This document shows positions 8,360 to 16,333 of a DNA stretch of 64,000 nucleotides, in pieces (the stretch's first letter is position 1; every line of letters starts with the position of its first letter). The notes under the pieces were generated by a model. It had not been told where the DNA came from. It searched no databases and worked only from the letters and a program-made list of their open reading frames with translations. Source of the DNA: UBA2272 sp034368805 (GTDB lineage: Bacteria; Actinomycetota; Coriobacteriia; Anaerosomatales; Anaerosomataceae). Where the stretch lies: positions 1 to 64,000 of the forward strand of contig JAXMLJ010000012.1 in the NCBI GenBank assembly GCA_034368805.1, written 5' to 3'. The translations under genes and the position numbers were made by a program.

Positions 8360-10969
8360 GTGAAGTCAGCCGAGATCAGAGAGAGCTTCCTGTCCTTCTT
8401 CGAGAGCAAGGGCGCACGGCGGCTGCCGTCGAGCTCGCTCGTACCCGACGACCCGTCGCTCTTACTCACATCGGCCGGGATGGTGCAGTTCAAGCCGGTC
8501 TTCCTCGGCGCGCGGGATCTCGGCTTCACGCGTGCGACCACCTGCCAGAAGTGCGCGCGTACGACCGACATCGACATCATCGGCACCACCGGTCGACACC
8601 ACAGCTTCTTCGAGATGCTTGGCAACTTCAGCTTCGGCGACTACTTCAAGAGCGAAGCGTGTGCGTGGGCCTACGAGTACTCCACCGCCGTTCTGGGCAT
8701 GGACCCCGAGCGGCTCTGGTTCTCGATCTACGAGGACGACGACGAGGCCGAGGCCATCTGGCGCGACGAGGTGGGCGTGCCGCAAGCGCGCATCGTGCGC
8801 ATGGGGGCAAAGGACAACTTCTGGTCGGCGGGACCCACCGGTCCGTGCGGGCCGTGTTCTGAGCTCTACTACGACCAGGGCCCCGAGGTAGGCTGCGGCA
8901 GCGCCGAGTGCGCGCCAGGCTGCGACTGCGACCGGTACGTGGAGTACTGGAACCTCGTCTTCATGCAGTACGACCGCCAGGAGGACGGCACGCTCGTCGA
9001 CCTGCCGAAGAAGAACATCGACACCGGAATGGGCCTCGAGCGGGTGGCTGCCATCATGCAGGGCGTGCGCACCAACTTCGAGACCGACGACCTGCGCGCG
9101 CTCGTGGCGGTGGCCGAGGAGTTCTCGGGCGTGGAGCTTGGCGCGGGGCCGAAGACCGATGTCTCGCTCCGCATCCTTGCCGATCACGCGCGTGCGGTGG
9201 CGTTCCTTATCGCAGACGGCGTCCTGCCGTCCAACGAAGGTCGCGGTTACGTGCTCCGTCGTGTGCTTCGCCGTGCGATACGGCACGGCCGGCTCCTCGG
9301 CGTCGAGGACGCGTTCCTGGTGCGCCTGATCGACACCGTGGTCGAGCGCTGGAGCGCGCCGTATTCGGAGCTTGAGGAGCATGCCGATCTCATCCGTCGT
9401 ATCGTCGCGGCCGAGGAGGAGCGTTTCGGCGCCACGCTCCGCCAGGGCCTCGCGTTCCTCGGCGGTGCGATCGAGCGCACGAAGGCTGCCGGAGTCTCGG
9501 TGCTCGACGGCGGCGAGGCGTTCGCACTGCACGACACCTACGGGTTCCCCTTCGAACTCACCTCCGAGATAGCGGCCGAAGCCGGCCTCGAGGTCGACAG
9601 TGATGCGTTCACAACGGCGATGCAGGCGCAGAAGGAGCGCGGGCGGGCTGCGGTGAAAGACGAGTCCTGGTCCTCGTTCGGCGGCGCGTTCGACGAGATC
9701 GTGCGAGAGACCGGGCCGAGCGAGTTCGTCGGCTACGCGACCGATGAAGTCGCCACGAGTGTCGTAGGCATCGTCGTCGGCGGGCGGCGCGTTGAGCGTG
9801 TGGAGGCGGGTACGGAAGCCGAGGTCATGCTCCGGTCCACCCCCTTCTACGCCGAACAGGGCGGTCAGGTGGGCGACGAAGGCATCATCGCCGTAGGCGA
9901 TGCGGTCTTCGCCGTGGCGGATACGCGCTATCCGGTGCCCGGGCTTGTCGCCCATCTCGGTCGGATGGAGTCGGGCTCGCTCACGGTGGGAGAGGACGTT
10001 CGTGCCGCCATCGACGTCGGGCGCCGTGAACGCATTCGCCGCAACCACACGGCGACGCACATCCTGCACTGGGCGCTCCGACTCATCCTGGGCGATCACG
10101 TGCATCAGTCGGGTAGCTACGTCGCGCCCGACCGCATGCGCTTCGACTTCACGCACTTCGAGGCCCCGGGCCCCGACCAGCTCCGCCGGATCGAGAAGAT
10201 GGCCAATCACAAGGTCATGGAGAACCACCCGGTCCGCAACTACGAGACGTCGCTTGCCACCGCGCGCGAGATGGGCGTGACGGCGTTGTTCGGCGAGAAG
10301 TACGGCGATATCGTCCGCGTGCTCGAGGTCGGCAACTTCAGCAAGGAGCTCTGCGGCGGTACGCACGTCGGCCGCTCGAGTGAGATCGGGTTCATCAAGA
10401 TCGTCTCGGAGGGCTCGGTCGGCGCAAACCTGCGGCGCATCGAGGCCGTGACGAGTTACGACGCGCTTGCGTACGTCTATGCCCAGGAGGATGCGCTGGC
10501 GCAGACCGGCGCGATGCTCAAGGCACGGGCCGCGGAGATCCCGGCCAAGGTCGAGGCTCTTCAGCGGCGCGTCAAGGAGGCCGAGCAGGCAGCCAGGAAC
10601 GCGCGCGCCGCCTCGGCGGGCATCGACGAGTTCGAGACGTGGCAGACGCCGGCAGGCTATCCGGTGAAGGTCGGCCGCATCGACGGCGCTGACGCGGGCA
10701 TCCTGCGCTCCGTGGCCGACCAGGCGCGCGGAGAAGGCGGCGCGGCCATCCTCGTCGGCATGGGAGCCGGCGCGGTCCTGCTGCTGGCTTCCGGCTCCAA
10801 CCCGGCGGTCGATGCCGGCTTCGACGCGGGTGCGCTCATCCGTGCGATGGGTCCCCACATCGGCGGCGGTGGCGGCGGTAACCCGCGTATGGCACAGGCT
10901 GGCGGCAAGGATGCTGCCGGCGTGGACGCCGCGCTCGCCGAGGCGCGGCGCGTACTCGGAGTGGAGTAG
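8360..10969 (+). CDS. alaS: Alanyl-tRNA synthetase
   Basis: Class II synthetase charging tRNA-Ala, with an editing domain that removes mischarged Ser/Gly. The 869-residue length is typical. The N-terminal catalytic domain shows TSAGMVQFKPVFLG, CQKCARTTDID, GRHHSFFEMLGNFSFGDYFK and GPCGPCSE. Editing-domain zinc ligands are NHTATHILH (near residue 560) and CGGTHV. The C-Ala domain ends in the Gly-rich GGGGGGNPRMAQAGG. GTG 8360 abuts the upstream TAA. The order alaS-ruvX-mltG is conserved in Gram-positive bacteria, and spacings of 3 and -4 bases here indicate one operon. Confidence 0.97.
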   Translation: MKSAEIRESFLSFFESKGARRLPSSSLVPDDPSLLLTSAGMVQFKPVFLGARDLGFTRATTCQKCARTTDIDIIGTTGRHHSFFEMLGNFSFGDYFKSEACAWAYEYSTAVLGMDPERLWFSIYEDDDEAEAIWRDEVGVPQARIVRMGAKDNFWSAGPTGPCGPCSELYYDQGPEVGCGSAECAPGCDCDRYVEYWNLVFMQYDRQEDGTLVDLPKKNIDTGMGLERVAAIMQGVRTNFETDDLRALVAVAEEFSGVELGAGPKTDVSLRILADHARAVAFLIADGVLPSNEGRGYVLRRVLRRAIRHGRLLGVEDAFLVRLIDTVVERWSAPYSELEEHADLIRRIVAAEEERFGATLRQGLAFLGGAIERTKAAGVSVLDGGEAFALHDTYGFPFELTSEIAAEAGLEVDSDAFTTAMQAQKERGRAAVKDESWSSFGGAFDEIVRETGPSEFVGYATDEVATSVVGIVVGGRRVERVEAGTEAEVMLRSTPFYAEQGGQVGDEGIIAVGDAVFAVADTRYPVPGLVAHLGRMESGSLTVGEDVRAAIDVGRRERIRRNHTATHILHWALRLILGDHVHQSGSYVAPDRMRFDFTHFEAPGPDQLRRIEKMANHKVMENHPVRNYETSLATAREMGVTALFGEKYGDIVRVLEVGNFSKELCGGTHVGRSSEIGFIKIVSEGSVGANLRRIEAVTSYDALAYVYAQEDALAQTGAMLKARAAEIPAKVEALQRRVKEAEQAARNARAASAGIDEFETWQTPAGYPVKVGRIDGADAGILRSVADQARGEGGAAILVGMGAGAVLLLASGSNPAVDAGFDAGALIRAMGPHIGGGGGGNPRMAQAGGKDAAGVDAALAEARRVLGVE

Positions 10970-10972
10970 CCC

Positions 10973-11398
10973 GTGCGGGTACTCGGTTTGGATATCGGTG
11001 AGGCGCGGGTGGGCGTGGCGGTCTGCGACCGGGACGGCAAGGTCGCGTCGCCGGTCGCCGTGCTCGACGCGCGCGAGCTTGCGCGGGACACGCGGACGCT
11101 CGTCCGCATCGTCGAGGACTACGAGGCCGAGCGCCTGGTCGTCGGCATGCCCCTCACGATGGCCGGTGACGAGGGCCCGCAGGCTGCGGCCGTGCGCGCC
11201 GAGGCCGAGCGGCTCGCAGGTGCACTTGGCCTGCCGCTCGAGTACCAGGACGAACGGCTCTCGAGCGCCGAGGCGCGTCGGGTCATGCGCGAGGCGGGGA
11301 TGAGCGAGAAGGAACAACGCGGTGCACTCGACAAGGTGGCTGCGGCGATCGTGCTCCAGGGATGGCTGGACGGTCGCCGGGCGCGGGAGGGCAGATGA
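10973..11398 (+). CDS. ruvX: YqgF/RuvX RNase H-fold nuclease
   Basis: A 141-residue RNase H-fold protein of the YqgF family, involved in 16S rRNA 5' processing and/or Holliday junction resolution. Motifs seen are RVLGLDIGEARVGVAVCD (first catalytic Asp), LVVGMPLTMAGDEG, YQDERLSSAEARR (second acidic site) and DKVAAAIVLQGWLD (last Asp). Length is standard. It starts with GTG 3 bases after alaS and its TGA overlaps the ATG of mltG. Confidence 0.95.
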   Translation: MRVLGLDIGEARVGVAVCDRDGKVASPVAVLDARELARDTRTLVRIVEDYEAERLVVGMPLTMAGDEGPQAAAVRAEAERLAGALGLPLEYQDERLSSAEARRVMREAGMSEKEQRGALDKVAAAIVLQGWLDGRRAREGR

Positions 11399-12510
11399 GC
11401 GGCGAGACACCTCGGCGCCCGCGCTTCGGGCGTGGCTCGAATCGTGGCGTGCGTCCGGCCGATGCGCGCTCGCGTCGTCGCACGCTTGGAGTGGTCGTTC
11501 TACTCGTCGCGGTCGTGATGCTGGTCATCGTGCCGGCGTACGCGGCCTGGCAGCTGTTCGTGGCGCCCGACCTTCCTGATGTCACACCCGGCGTCACCGT
11601 GCAGGTCGAGGTGCCATCCGGGGTCGGCACGGCTGAGATTGCGGGCGTGCTGGCCGACGCCGGCGTCATCGACAATGCGGCGATGTTCAGGTTGCGCGCC
11701 CGGCTCGACGGTATCGACGGCAAGCTCCGTCCCGGCACGTACGAACTGACGACAGGGATGTCCTACGCCGAGGTCGTCGAGCGGCTGCTTGCGGGTCCGC
11801 CTCTCGACTACGCGACCGTCACGATCCCGGAGGGCTTCACCGTCGAGCAGATCGCCGCGCGGGTCGAGGAGGCGTGCGGCATCCCTGCCGACGAGTTCAC
11901 CGATATGGCTCTCGGCCAGGCGGCTCTCTTCGCCGAGGACCACCCGTACCTCGTCGACGTCTACAACGGCTCGCTCGAGGGCTACCTGTTCCCGAAGACG
12001 TACCGTGTCGTTCAAGGCTCGGGCGCTGCCGATGTCATCGAGATGATGCTCGACCAGTTCGATGCGGAGATTGCCACCGTAGACATGACGTACGCGACCG
12101 GCCGGGGCCTTGGCCTGAACGAGTTCGTCACGCTCGCCTCGATGGTCGAGCGCGAAGCGCGCGTCGCCGATGAGCGGCCCGTCGTCGCGTCGGTGATCTA
12201 CAATCGGCTCGAGCGGAACATGCTCTTGGAGATCGACGCGACGATCGAGTACGTGATCAAGAAGAACCGGCCCCGGCTGCTCAATCGCGACCTCGAGATC
12301 GACAGTCCTTTCAATACGTACAAGAACGCGGGGCTGCCGCCGGGCCCGATCGCAAGCCCGGGCCTTGCCTCGCTCCAGGCCACCGCCGCGCCGGCGGAGA
12401 CCGGCTACATCTACTACGTGCTCACGAGTGCCGACGGGTCGCACACGTTTGCCGAGACGTACGAGGAGTTCCTGATCGCCAAGGAGAAGTCGAGAGAGGT
12501 GACGCCGTGA
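11395..12510 (+). CDS. mltG: Endolytic murein transglycosylase MltG
   Basis: A membrane-anchored YceG/MltG lytic transglycosylase that cleaves nascent glycan strands outside the cell and ends their growth. ATG 11395 overlaps the ruvX stop in an ATGA. The 371-residue product has a basic tail, one membrane segment (about residues 34-55), a LysM-like subdomain starting near VTVQVEVPSGVGTAEIAGVL, and the catalytic block LASMVEREARVADERP with Glu252 as predicted catalytic acid. Downstream are VASVIYNRL, DSPFNTYKNAGLPPGPIASPG and YYVLTSADGSHTF, all family hallmarks. Its stop overlaps the next GTG start. Confidence 0.95.
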   Translation: MSGETPRRPRFGRGSNRGVRPADARSRRRTLGVVVLLVAVVMLVIVPAYAAWQLFVAPDLPDVTPGVTVQVEVPSGVGTAEIAGVLADAGVIDNAAMFRLRARLDGIDGKLRPGTYELTTGMSYAEVVERLLAGPPLDYATVTIPEGFTVEQIAARVEEACGIPADEFTDMALGQAALFAEDHPYLVDVYNGSLEGYLFPKTYRVVQGSGAADVIEMMLDQFDAEIATVDMTYATGRGLGLNEFVTLASMVEREARVADERPVVASVIYNRLERNMLLEIDATIEYVIKKNRPRLLNRDLEIDSPFNTYKNAGLPPGPIASPGLASLQATAAPAETGYIYYVLTSADGSHTFAETYEEFLIAKEKSREVTP

Positions 12511-13469
12511 GTGACGCACGTGATGACACGTCCGCGGCCATCGCGATACAGGGCGCCCGAAAAGCGTACCGGCCGATCGTCGGCGCCCCCTCGCGCGACG
12601 CGGTCTGCGATGTGACCATCCGTGTCGCACAGGGCACGATCCATGGGCTGCTCGGACCCAATGGCGCCGACAAGACCACGACGCTCAAGATGCTCCTCGG
12701 TCTGGTCAAGCCGACCGCCGGCACCTTCAGGATCATGGGCGAGGACTCGACCCGGCCGGCGGGCCGTCGCGGCGTCGGCTTCATGTCCGAACAGCCGTAC
12801 TTCCCGCAGCACCTCACCGCGGCCCATGCGTTGAGGCTCTACGCGCGCCTGTCCGGCGTGTCGAAAGGCGAGATCGCCTCGCGCACCTCGGCGCTGCTCG
12901 AGAGGGTCGGCCTCGCGGGACGCGATCGTGTGACGCTCGATACCTTTTCGCGCGGCATGCTGCAGCGCCTCGGCATAGCGCAGGCGCTCATCAACGAGCC
13001 GCAGGTCGTCATCCTCGACGAGCCGGCCTCGGGCCTCGACCCGGTCGGGCAGCGCGACGTGCGGAATCTCATGCTCGCGCTCCGTGACGCGGGCGTGACG
13101 GTGCTGCTTTCCTCGCACCAGCTGTCCGAGGTCGAGACGGTTTGCGACGACGTCACGATCATGAACGCGGGACGGGTGGCTGCCGAGGGCGTCCTTGACT
13201 CGCTGCTCAATATCGAGGGCCGGACCTCGGTGCGCGCGCGTGTCCCGGGTGATGCGCTTCCGCCGAAAGTGGCCTCGCGTGCCGAGAGTGTCGCGGTATC
13301 GGGAGGGCTGTGGGTCTTCTCCGTACCTGACGAGTCCGTACGATTCGTCGTGGACGCCATTGACGACGCAGGTGGACGGGTGGTCTCGGTGCTGCCGATG
13401 CGCGATTCGCTGGAGGACTACTTCGCCAGGCTGCTCGCGATGACGGCGGGGGAGGTGGGGTCGCGATGA
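12507..13469 (+). CDS. ABC transporter ATP-binding protein with altered Walker A
   Basis: A 320-residue ATPase of the NatA/CcmA-like ABC-2 export class. GTG 12507 overlaps the mltG stop. Normal features are the Q-loop region FMSEQPYFPQHLT, signature FSRGMLQRLGIAQAL, Walker B VVILDEPASGLDP and the H-loop LLSSHQLSEV. The Walker A motif reads GPNGADKTTT: residue 55 is Asp (GAC, 12669-12671) where every active ABC ATPase has Gly. A single G-to-A change at 12670 would explain it. Either a sequence error or a damaged nucleotide site is possible. The permease follows with a 4-base overlap; the exported substrate is unknown. Confidence 0.88.
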   Translation: MSDARDDTSAAIAIQGARKAYRPIVGAPSRDAVCDVTIRVAQGTIHGLLGPNGADKTTTLKMLLGLVKPTAGTFRIMGEDSTRPAGRRGVGFMSEQPYFPQHLTAAHALRLYARLSGVSKGEIASRTSALLERVGLAGRDRVTLDTFSRGMLQRLGIAQALINEPQVVILDEPASGLDPVGQRDVRNLMLALRDAGVTVLLSSHQLSEVETVCDDVTIMNAGRVAAEGVLDSLLNIEGRTSVRARVPGDALPPKVASRAESVAVSGGLWVFSVPDESVRFVVDAIDDAGGRVVSVLPMRDSLEDYFARLLAMTAGEVGSR

Positions 13470-14203
13470 TGGGCCGGATTCTCCCGATCGCATCGGCGGT
13501 CGTCGCCGACAGCCTCAGGCGCAAGGTCGTCTACGTCGTACTCGTCTTTGCCGCGCTGCTCGCGTTCGCGATCCCGTCGCTTCCCGACTACGGTCTCGGC
13601 GTGCAGAGCGCCGTATTCCGCGAGGTCGCCCTCGCGCTGGCCTACGTCACGGCCCTCGTGGTCACGCTCTCACTTGCGGCCAACCGTGTGCCTGCCGAAG
13701 TCGAGCGCAGGACGGTCTACAACGTGGTCGCCAAGGGTGTCAGCCGCCCCGAGTACCTTCTCGGCACGTGGCTCGGCGTCTTCATGGTCGCGGGCGGCGC
13801 GATGGCTGCCTTCACGATCATCGAACAGGTCGTGGGCTATATCACGTACGGCGAGATCATGTGGCAGCTGTGGCAGGGCGCCTTCGCGGTCTGGCTGGAG
13901 ATGGGCGTCGTCGCCGCGCTCGCGGTCGCGGTCTCCGCGATCACGGGACCGGTCGTCGTCGTGACCGCATCGCTCGCCGCGCTGTTCATCGGCCACTCGC
14001 GGAGCACGCTCCTCGGTGGCGAAGGGGCTCTGGAGCTCAGCCCCTTCTACCCGTCGCTCGACGCGTTCAACGTGGTCAATCCGGTGGCCCACGGGAGCGG
14101 CGTTCCGCTCGTCTACCTCGTGAGCATGGTCGCCGTCTTCGTCGGCATGGCAGGGCTGTCGCTCATCGTCGGTAGCATCCTGTTCTCGAGACGGGACCTC
14201 TAG
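13466..14203 (+). CDS. ABC-2 type transporter permease
   Basis: A 245-residue membrane protein with about six helices, starting at ATG 13466 inside the end of the ATPase gene. The first helix follows DSLRRKVVYVVLVFAALLAFAIP. The cytoplasmic loop ANRVPAEVERRTVYNVVAKGVSRPEYLLGTWLG is typical of ABC-2/NosY-like permeases, where it probably contacts the ATPase. It is the natural partner of the preceding gene. No substrate is evident; the TPR-like gene 2 bases downstream may belong to the same system. Confidence 0.82.
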   Translation: MMGRILPIASAVVADSLRRKVVYVVLVFAALLAFAIPSLPDYGLGVQSAVFREVALALAYVTALVVTLSLAANRVPAEVERRTVYNVVAKGVSRPEYLLGTWLGVFMVAGGAMAAFTIIEQVVGYITYGEIMWQLWQGAFAVWLEMGVVAALAVAVSAITGPVVVVTASLAALFIGHSRSTLLGGEGALELSPFYPSLDAFNVVNPVAHGSGVPLVYLVSMVAVFVGMAGLSLIVGSILFSRRDL

Positions 14204-14205
14204 CC

Positions 14206-14895
14206 GTGGACCGAGACCGTCGGGGGATGACCGTCGCTGCGATCGTGCTGTGTCTGGCCCTCATGTTCGGTGGGCAGGCAGTAGCCGATTCGCTCGTTCC
14301 TGAGGCCTCCGCGGAGGTCACCAGCCAGGCGGTTGGCCGGGCGGCCTCGTCGTACCTGTCCGGCATCCGTGTCTTTGGCGCCGCGATCCTGTGGAACCGG
14401 ATCGACGTCATCTATCACGGGTACTACCGCGAAGCCGGGCTCACGGAGCAACGGTTCATCCTGAGTACGATCGCCATCGTGCAGGCGCTCGATCCCGGCG
14501 CCGTCCAGTCGTATTACGTGGGATCGTGGGTCCTCGTGCGCAACGACCGGGTGGCTGATGGACTCGCTATGGCCGAGCGCGGCGTCGAGCACAACCCGCA
14601 GTCGGGCATCCTGCGCACTAATGCGGCGCAGTTGCGCATGCTGTTCGGCGACGACCTCGAGGGCGCCGTCGAGATGGCCGAGTCGCTCATCGACAACAAA
14701 GACGAGATGGTCTGGACCGACTCCATCGAGGAGCACAACGCGTATCCCATCCTCGGCGCGATCTTCCGTGCCGGTGGCCGGGACGACCTGGACGCCCTCG
14801 TGCAGCTCGAACTTGAGCGCATAGACGAGGAGGCGGGAGACCTTCTCGGCGAAGAGGATCACGACCACGATCATGACGGCGTGCCCGACCACTAG
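14206..14895 (+). CDS. Exported or anchored TPR-like protein with a His/Asp-rich tail
   Basis: A 229-residue protein I cannot name, starting at GTG 14206 two bases after the permease. Residues about 8-25 (MTVAAIVLCLALMFGGQAVA) form a signal or anchor segment. The remainder is helical, and the spacing of IVQALDPGAVQSYYVGSWVL, LAMAERGVEHNPQSGILR and GAVEMAESLIDNKDEM resembles tetratricopeptide repeats. The last residues, EEDHDHDHDGVPDH, are rich in His and Asp and resemble a calcium-binding thrombospondin type-3-like repeat; transition-metal binding is also possible. With the ABC pair it may form an envelope complex. Confidence 0.6.
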   Translation: MDRDRRGMTVAAIVLCLALMFGGQAVADSLVPEASAEVTSQAVGRAASSYLSGIRVFGAAILWNRIDVIYHGYYREAGLTEQRFILSTIAIVQALDPGAVQSYYVGSWVLVRNDRVADGLAMAERGVEHNPQSGILRTNAAQLRMLFGDDLEGAVEMAESLIDNKDEMVWTDSIEEHNAYPILGAIFRAGGRDDLDALVQLELERIDEEAGDLLGEEDHDHDHDGVPDH

Positions 14896-14898
14896 GGA

Positions 14899-15420
14899 GT
14901 GATCGAGCTGCTTCGTCCAGACCACTACGTGAGCGACGTGCTGGCCATCGACCTCGCCGCCCTCGTTGCTTCCGGCGTGAAGGCGCTGCTGCTCGACATC
15001 GACAACACGCTCCTCCCGCTCGATCAGTCGGGCCTCTCGCCCGAGTTCGCGGCCTGGATCGCGTCGCTGCCCGATGCGGGGCTCGGGGCGTACCTCGTCT
15101 CCAACAACTGGCACGGGCACATCCACGCGCGTGCCGATGAGATCGGCCTTCCGGTCATCGCCAAGGCGGCCAAGCCGCTTCCGTTCGGGTTCCGCGCAGC
15201 CGCACGTGCACTCGGCGTGAGCACGCGCGAGTGTGCCGTCGTCGGCGATCAGGTGTTCACCGACGTTCTCGGCGGCAGTCTCGTCGGTGCCACGACGGTG
15301 CTCGTCTGTCCGCTGTCTTCGACCGATCTGCCGCATACGCTTGTGCTGCGACACATCGAGCGGGTCATAATGGCGGGTAGGCGGCCCACATCCTTAACGC
15401 GGCTCGCCCCGGGGAGGTAG
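14899..15420 (+). CDS. YqeG-family HAD phosphatase
   Basis: A 173-residue HAD-superfamily (subclass IIIA) protein of the YqeG/GEP4 type. Motif I is LLLDIDNTLLP near residue 31, motif II is the YLVSNN block, and motif III/IV are the Lys of KAAKPLPFGFRAAA and VVGDQVFTDVLGG. The opening LLRPDHYVSDVLAID is typical of the family. Mitochondrial GEP4 is a phosphatidylglycerophosphate phosphatase; bacterial YqeG is a nucleotidase-like phosphatase of unsettled role. GTG 14899 follows the TPR-like gene by 3 bases. YqeG next to aroE is also seen in Bacillus. Confidence 0.85.
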   Translation: MIELLRPDHYVSDVLAIDLAALVASGVKALLLDIDNTLLPLDQSGLSPEFAAWIASLPDAGLGAYLVSNNWHGHIHARADEIGLPVIAKAAKPLPFGFRAAARALGVSTRECAVVGDQVFTDVLGGSLVGATTVLVCPLSSTDLPHTLVLRHIERVIMAGRRPTSLTRLAPGR

Positions 15421-15427
15421 GTATAGC

Positions 15428-16333
15428 GTGCGCATCAACGGACACACGCAGGCCACAGCGGTCATCGGCTGGCCGATCGCGCACACGCTGTCGCCGGCCA
15501 TGCACAACGCGGCGTACGAGGCCATGGGACTGAACTGGGTCTGTGTGCCGATCGGCGTGCCGGACCAGCGCGCGCTGTTCGCGTTCGTGGAGGCCGCGCG
15601 CCGGGTGCCCATCATCGGGTTCAACGTCACGATGCCGTACAAGCAGGCCGTCGCGGAGCTGTGCGACGAAGTCGCGACACTCGCCCAGATGGCAGGCGCG
15701 GTCAACACCGTGCACTCGGTTGACGGACGGCTCATCGGCTACAACACCGATGGACGTGGACTGCTCGAATCCCTCGCCGATGACGCGTCTTTCGATCCGG
15801 CCGGGTCTTCGGTCGCCGTGATCGGCGCGGGCGGCGCGGCGGGAGCGGCGGTCACGGCGTTCATCCTGGCCAAGGCGGGGAGCCTCGCACTGGTCAATCG
15901 GGATGTCGACCGAGCCGAGCAGCTTCTCGAGCGCGTCGAGAGCCGCCTGAGGGGGATGCCGGTCACCGTCCACGCGCTCGACGGCGCCGCCGCGTCGGCA
16001 GTGCGCGACGCCGATCTGGTGATCAACGCCACCCCGGTCGGCATGGGGACCGACGATCCCAGCCCGATACCCACGGCATGGCTGCGCGAGGGGCAGGTCG
16101 TCTACGACATGGTGTACCGCCCGGGAACCACCGCGCTCGTGCGTGAGGCGCAGGCGGTGGGCGCCCGGGCGTTCAGTGGACTCGGCATGCTCGTAGCCCA
16201 GGGTGCGCTTGCGATCGACATCTGGGCGGGTAGCGAGCGATCGCAAGCCCGCGCCCCGCGTGACGTCATGCGCGACGCCGCCGAGACGCAGATGAACGAG
16301 CGTGCGACCGGCGACCCGGGAGGCGGGCAGTGA
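15428..16333 (+). CDS. aroE: Shikimate dehydrogenase
   Basis: NADP-dependent enzyme reducing 3-dehydroshikimate to shikimate in aromatic amino acid synthesis. GTG 15428 follows GGGAGGT (15413-15419). Seen are the substrate site IGWPIAHTLSPAMHNAAY, catalytic Lys in GFNVTMPYK, NTDGRGLL, the nucleotide loop VIGAGGAAGAA, NATPVGMG and the closing Gln in GLGMLVAQGALAIDIW. At 301 residues it is slightly longer than usual because of a hydrophilic tail. Its stop overlaps the start of pilB, so this step of the shikimate pathway is coupled to the pilus genes while aroC, aroKB and aroQ lie 18 kb downstream. Confidence 0.95.
   Translation: MRINGHTQATAVIGWPIAHTLSPAMHNAAYEAMGLNWVCVPIGVPDQRALFAFVEAARRVPIIGFNVTMPYKQAVAELCDEVATLAQMAGAVNTVHSVDGRLIGYNTDGRGLLESLADDASFDPAGSSVAVIGAGGAAGAAVTAFILAKAGSLALVNRDVDRAEQLLERVESRLRGMPVTVHALDGAAASAVRDADLVINATPVGMGTDDPSPIPTAWLREGQVVYDMVYRPGTTALVREAQAVGARAFSGLGMLVAQGALAIDIWAGSERSQARAPRDVMRDAAETQMNERATGDPGGGQ

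Noticed and set aside
8462..11410. Very long open frame on the minus strand opposite alaS and ruvX
   Set aside because: It is antisense to two clearly homologous genes, has an Arg/His/Val-rich shadow composition and shows no family motif; GC-rich codon bias creates such frames.
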